Shown: piece after piece, positions 61,425 to 64,000 of the stretch | Numbering within the stretch: position 1 is the stretch's first letter | Layout of the letters: each line of letters starts with the position of its first letter | DNA from: Saccharothrix obliqua | GTDB lineage: Bacteria > Actinomycetota > Actinomycetes > Mycobacteriales > Pseudonocardiaceae | Direction of reading: 5' to 3' | Length of the DNA: 64,000 nt | Assembly (NCBI RefSeq): GCF_019375475.1 | Contig: NZ_JAHXGQ010000005.1 | Span: forward strand, 434,001-498,000 | The notes under the pieces: generated by a model | What the model was told of the DNA's origin: nothing | The model's input: the letters and a program-made list of their open reading frames with translations, nothing else | Database searches by the model: none | Program-made: the position numbers and the translations under genes

Positions 61425-62134
61425 CACGCCTCCTCGGCGTCCACGAGCCGCAACGCGGGGGAACCGGCGGCCAGCGGCGCGTCCGGGTCGAGCGTCACGC
61501 CCCCGGAGCGGAGCAGGCCGTCGACCGCGTGCCAGATGATCGTGGTCAGGTAGTCGCTCAGGCTCGCCCGCGTCATGGACTGGCGGTCCAGCCACCAGTC
61601 GCCCGCGTTCTGCACCATGCCGACCAGCGCGTGCGCCCACGGCTCCGCGCCGCCGGAGTCCATCCCGTACGCCCGCAGGTGGTCGCCGAGCAACCGCGCC
61701 AGCGCGGCGGCGATGAGCTGCTTGTCCTCGTGCACCACGTCCTGCTCGACGGGGCGGTCGGTGAACGACTTGCGCACCACGAACCGGTACAGGTTCGGGT
61801 TCTGCTCGATGACGCCCAGGTAGGCGTCCACGATGCCGCGGATGCGGGCGCGGATCGGGCCGCCCCCGGTGATCGCGGGCACGACCTGGTCCATCAGCAG
61901 CTCGGTGCCACGCCGCCCGACCGCCAGGTACAGGTCGGACTTGTCCGCGAAGTGCCGGTACAGCACGGGTTTGCTCACGCCCGCCGCTGCGGCGATCTCG
62001 TCCATGCCGACGTCCGGGCCGTGCTCGGCGATGGCGCGGATGGTCGCCTCCACGAACTCCGCGCGACGCGCCTCCCGGTGCCCCTTCCAGCGCTCCCGGC
62101 GCGCGTCCGGACCGCCCTTGACAGTTCGAGCCAT
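61424..62134 (-). CDS. TetR-family transcriptional regulator
   Basis: This is a 236-residue repressor. The DNA-binding domain is RRAEFVEATIRAIAEHGPDVGMDEIAAAAGVSKPVLYRHFADKSDLYLAVG (about residues 25-75), with the usual GVSKPVLYRHF recognition helix. A helical ligand-binding domain follows. The ATG at 62134 is chosen because TAGCGT lies seven bases before it. It matches M. tuberculosis Rv3208 in position. The divergent AurF-like gene and the dyads between them make that gene its probable target. Confidence 0.92.
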   Translation of the reverse strand: MARTVKGGPDARRERWKGHREARRAEFVEATIRAIAEHGPDVGMDEIAAAAGVSKPVLYRHFADKSDLYLAVGRRGTELLMDQVVPAITGGGPIRARIRGIVDAYLGVIEQNPNLYRFVVRKSFTDRPVEQDVVHEDKQLIAAALARLLGDHLRAYGMDSGGAEPWAHALVGMVQNAGDWWLDRQSMTRASLSDYLTTIIWHAVDGLLRSGGVTLDPDAPLAAGSPALRLVDAEEA

Positions 62135-62141
62135 GTGACGC

Positions 62142-62182
62142 ACGCTACCAGAAGTAACTGTTACCTCAAGTCGCAGTAACTG
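62142..62182. promoter_or_regulatory. Operator between tetR and the AurF-like gene
   Basis: GTAAC-T-GTTAC (62154-62164) is an 11-bp dyad. A further GTAAC at 62176-62180 makes GTTAC-N11-GTAAC, and AGTAACTG is repeated exactly 22 bases apart (62153 and 62175). The tetR -10 box (TAGCGT, minus strand, 62147-62142) is six bases from the first site. This is a good candidate for autoregulation and control of the oxygenase. Confidence 0.65.
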
Positions 62183-62192
62183 GGGAGGACCG

Positions 62193-63092
62193 ATGACGAG
62201 GACCTCGCAGGCCGCCGATCGCGAGAAGACCGCGGCCCGGCTGCTCAACTCCTCGGCCGACAAGTTCTACGACCCCGAGGTGGACATCGACTGGTCCGCA
62301 CCGCTGGTCGACGGGCTGCGTTACACGTCCGAGCACCGGTGCTCCCTCTACGGCACCGCGTTGTGGGACCGGATGAGCCCGGAGCAGCGGGTCGACCTCT
62401 CGCGGCACGAGGTGGCGAGCGTCGCGAGCGTCGGCCTGTGGTTCGAGATCCTGCTGATGCGGATGCTGCTCAAGGAGGTCTACCGGGCGGACCCGACGAC
62501 CAAGCACGCGCAGTACGCGCTCACCGAGGTCGCCGACGAGTGCCGGCACTCCACCATGTTCGCCCGCATGGTCGAGCGCATCGGCTGCCCGCCCTACGGC
62601 CCGCGCCGCCACGTCCACCGGCTCGGTCGGCTGCTCCCGGTGATCGGCTACGGCCCCGCCCTCTACGGCTCGATCCTGGTCGCGGAGGAGGTGCTGGACC
62701 GGTTGCAGCGCGAGACCATGGCCGACGAGACCGTGCAGCCGCTGGTCCGCATGGTCAACCGCATCCACGTGCTGGAGGAGGCGCGGCACGTCCGGTTCGC
62801 CCGCGAGGAGGTCGTGCGCGGCGTGCGGAGCCTCTCCCGCAAGGAACTGCCCTACCAGCGGTGGCTGCTCGCCACCACCTCCATGTTCGTCACCCGGTCC
62901 CTCATCCACCCGGACGTGTACGCGGCGGTCGGGCTGGACCGGGACGAAGCCCACCGGACCGCCCTGGGCAACCCGCACTGGCGGGAGACCATCCGCTGGG
63001 CCGGTGAGCGGATCATGGGTTTCCTGGACGACAACGGTCTGGTCGGTCAGCCGGGGATGCACGCGTGGCGCCGGTCTTTCCTCCTCGGATGA
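62193..63092 (+). CDS. AurF-like di-iron oxygenase
   Basis: This is a 299-residue protein of the AurF family, whose founding member oxidises the amino group of p-aminobenzoate to nitro with a di-iron centre. Iron ligands are visible as EVADECRHSTMFARM (ExxxECRH), LVAEEVLDRLQRE, and EEARHVRFAREEVV (EExxH). The N-terminus is DREKTAARLLNSSADKFYDPE. No biosynthetic cluster surrounds it. Related single genes are common in actinobacteria and their substrates are not known. The ATG has GGGGAGGA upstream. Its stop overlaps the next start (ATGA). Confidence 0.88.
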   Translation: MTRTSQAADREKTAARLLNSSADKFYDPEVDIDWSAPLVDGLRYTSEHRCSLYGTALWDRMSPEQRVDLSRHEVASVASVGLWFEILLMRMLLKEVYRADPTTKHAQYALTEVADECRHSTMFARMVERIGCPPYGPRRHVHRLGRLLPVIGYGPALYGSILVAEEVLDRLQRETMADETVQPLVRMVNRIHVLEEARHVRFAREEVVRGVRSLSRKELPYQRWLLATTSMFVTRSLIHPDVYAAVGLDRDEAHRTALGNPHWRETIRWAGERIMGFLDDNGLVGQPGMHAWRRSFLLG

Positions 63093-63934
63093 GCGCGCCG
63101 TTCACGACGTCCGACGGCGTCGCGCTGCACGTGGTCGACACCGGCCCCCGTGACGCCGAGGTGACGACCGTGCTGGTGCACGGCTGGACGTTGGACCACA
63201 CGTCGTGGGACCGGGTGGCGTCGGCGTTGCCCGGTCGCGTCCTCCGCTACGACCACCGCGGCCACGGCCGGTCGGCGTCGAGGGCGGCGTTCACGATCGA
63301 GCGGTGCGCGGACGACCTGGCCGAACTGCTCGCGGCACGCGTGCCGACCGGTCGCGTCGTGCTCGTCGGGCACTCGATGGGCGGCATGGCGCTCATGGCG
63401 TTGGCCGAGCGACATCCGGCGTTGCTCGGCCGCGTGGCCGGCGTCGTGCTCGTCGCCACGTCGTGCGGCGGGCTCGCGGGGTCCGCGGTCGGGCTGCCGG
63501 GCGTGCTCGGCCGGGCGTTCGTGGCGGGGGAGCGCGCCGCGCGCCGGCGGATCGCGGGCCTGCGCCGCCCCCGGCTGCTCACGCGCACCGAGGTCCTTCG
63601 GCCCGGCCTGCGGTGGCTGCTGTTCGGCAAGCGGCCGTCGTGGGCGGACGTGGCGTCGACGGCGGCCATGGTCGGCCGGTGCGACCCGGTCGCGCTGGCG
63701 GCGTTCCGGGAGTCCATCGACGCCCACGACCGGGTGAAATCGTTGACGGGGTTCGCGGGCGTCCCGACCGCGGTGCTCGCCGGGGGCGCGGACCGGCTCA
63801 CCCCGCTCGACCACGCGCTGGCCATCGCCGACGGCGTGCCGCACGCCGAACTGGTGATCTACCCAGGATCGGGTCACATGATCCCGCTGGAACGGGCGGC
63901 GGAGGTCGCCGCGCGCATCACCGCCCCGCGGTGA
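63089..63934 (+). CDS. Alpha/beta hydrolase
   Basis: This is a 281-residue alpha/beta-hydrolase with VLVHGWTLDHTSWDRV, RYDHRGHGRS, the nucleophile elbow VLVGHSMGGMALMAL (Ser near residue 100), the acid in AGGADRLTP and the histidine in GSGHMIPLE. It is translationally coupled to the AurF-like gene, so it may act on the same compound, or hydrolyse a lipid or ester. The ATG at 63089 fits the overlap; an in-frame start at 63065 is less likely. Confidence 0.9.
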   Translation: MSAPFTTSDGVALHVVDTGPRDAEVTTVLVHGWTLDHTSWDRVASALPGRVLRYDHRGHGRSASRAAFTIERCADDLAELLAARVPTGRVVLVGHSMGGMALMALAERHPALLGRVAGVVLVATSCGGLAGSAVGLPGVLGRAFVAGERAARRRIAGLRRPRLLTRTEVLRPGLRWLLFGKRPSWADVASTAAMVGRCDPVALAAFRESIDAHDRVKSLTGFAGVPTAVLAGGADRLTPLDHALAIADGVPHAELVIYPGSGHMIPLERAAEVAARITAPR

Positions 63935-63942
63935 ACCGGCGG

Positions 63943-64000
63943 TCAGTGCTGGAGCGGGAAACCGCCGCCGATGCCGCGCCAGGCCAGGGTCGAGATCAGG
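63943..64000 (-). CDS. C-terminal end of a minus-strand gene (partial)
   Basis: The minus strand from the right edge reads ...LISTLAWRGIGGGFPLQH and stops with TGA at 63945-63943. The ending is like that of some TetR-family regulators, but 18 residues are too few to assign. It is convergent with the hydrolase gene. Confidence 0.5.
   Translation of the reverse strand, partial: LISTLAWRGIGGGFPLQH

Overview
The window is high-GC actinobacterial DNA, most likely from the Pseudonocardiales (Saccharothrix, Actinosynnema or Lentzea type). This rests on codon use (nearly every third position is G or C), frequent GTG and TTG starts, many leaderless genes, a WhiB-less but SigE/RseA/HtrA-containing core, and gene order that I recognise from Mycobacterium tuberculosis. 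The order fdxC-dapC, dapD/dapE, LOG, folP2, DivIVA-like, tag, DUF3117, glgM/glgC, sigE-rseA-htrA-tatB, mrp, DUF1003, MgtE-like, lpqY-sugABC, corA follows roughly Rv1177 to Rv1239. The right end (PQQ-propeller protein, rhlE, ferritin-like protein, DUF3107, TetR) follows Rv3212 to Rv3208. The comparison is from memory and was not computed.

Layout. 0-7 kb: ferredoxin, lysine/DAP biosynthesis (dapC, dapD, dapE), two LOG-family hydrolases and folP2. 7-13 kb: a compact cytochrome bd set (cydA-B-D-C, minus strand) facing a PadR regulator and its membrane partner. 13-24 kb: DivIVA-like protein, DNA repair glycosylase, PaaX/enoyl-CoA hydratase pair, aminopeptidase, LysR/MFS pair, lipoprotein, and the divergent glgM/glgC pair of alpha-glucan synthesis. 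24-30 kb: the envelope-stress block sigE-rseA-htrA-tatB, then mrp. 30-38 kb: regulators, Mg-related proteins, PhzF, a small-molecule kinase, and a CoA-ester lyase with an acyl-CoA dehydrogenase. 38-43 kb: a trehalose-type ABC importer (lpqY-sugA-sugB-sugC). 43-49 kb: poorly characterised genes (membrane protein, ParB-like protein with a phosphoesterase, DUF2332, cyclase-homology protein) and corA. 49-55 kb: MaoC dehydratase, second DUF2332, Nudix, PH-domain protein, PHP phosphoesterase, RecB-like nuclease. 55-64 kb: propeller protein, a DEAD-box helicase with a long repeat tail, ferritin-like protein, DUF3107, and a TetR regulator divergent from an AurF-like di-iron oxygenase.

The most unusual feature is not a gene. 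A dispersed element occurs three times (2341-2525, 28726-28915 in reverse, 37353-37542). It has a perfect 26-bp outer inverted repeat, two constant linkers, and a 20-bp inner hairpin. The inner stem sequence differs between copies, yet every change on one arm is matched on the other. In the two best-conserved copies the whole 190 bp is nearly invariant except for this stem. Two copies sit between convergent genes and the third directly follows a stop codon. This fits a structured RNA or a structured mobile repeat that I cannot name.

A second theme is transcription without 5' leaders. At least fifteen genes have a TANNNT box 6-8 bases before the start codon, and dapD and dapE appear to share one bidirectional version of it. 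No tRNA, rRNA, CRISPR array, prophage or transposase gene was seen.
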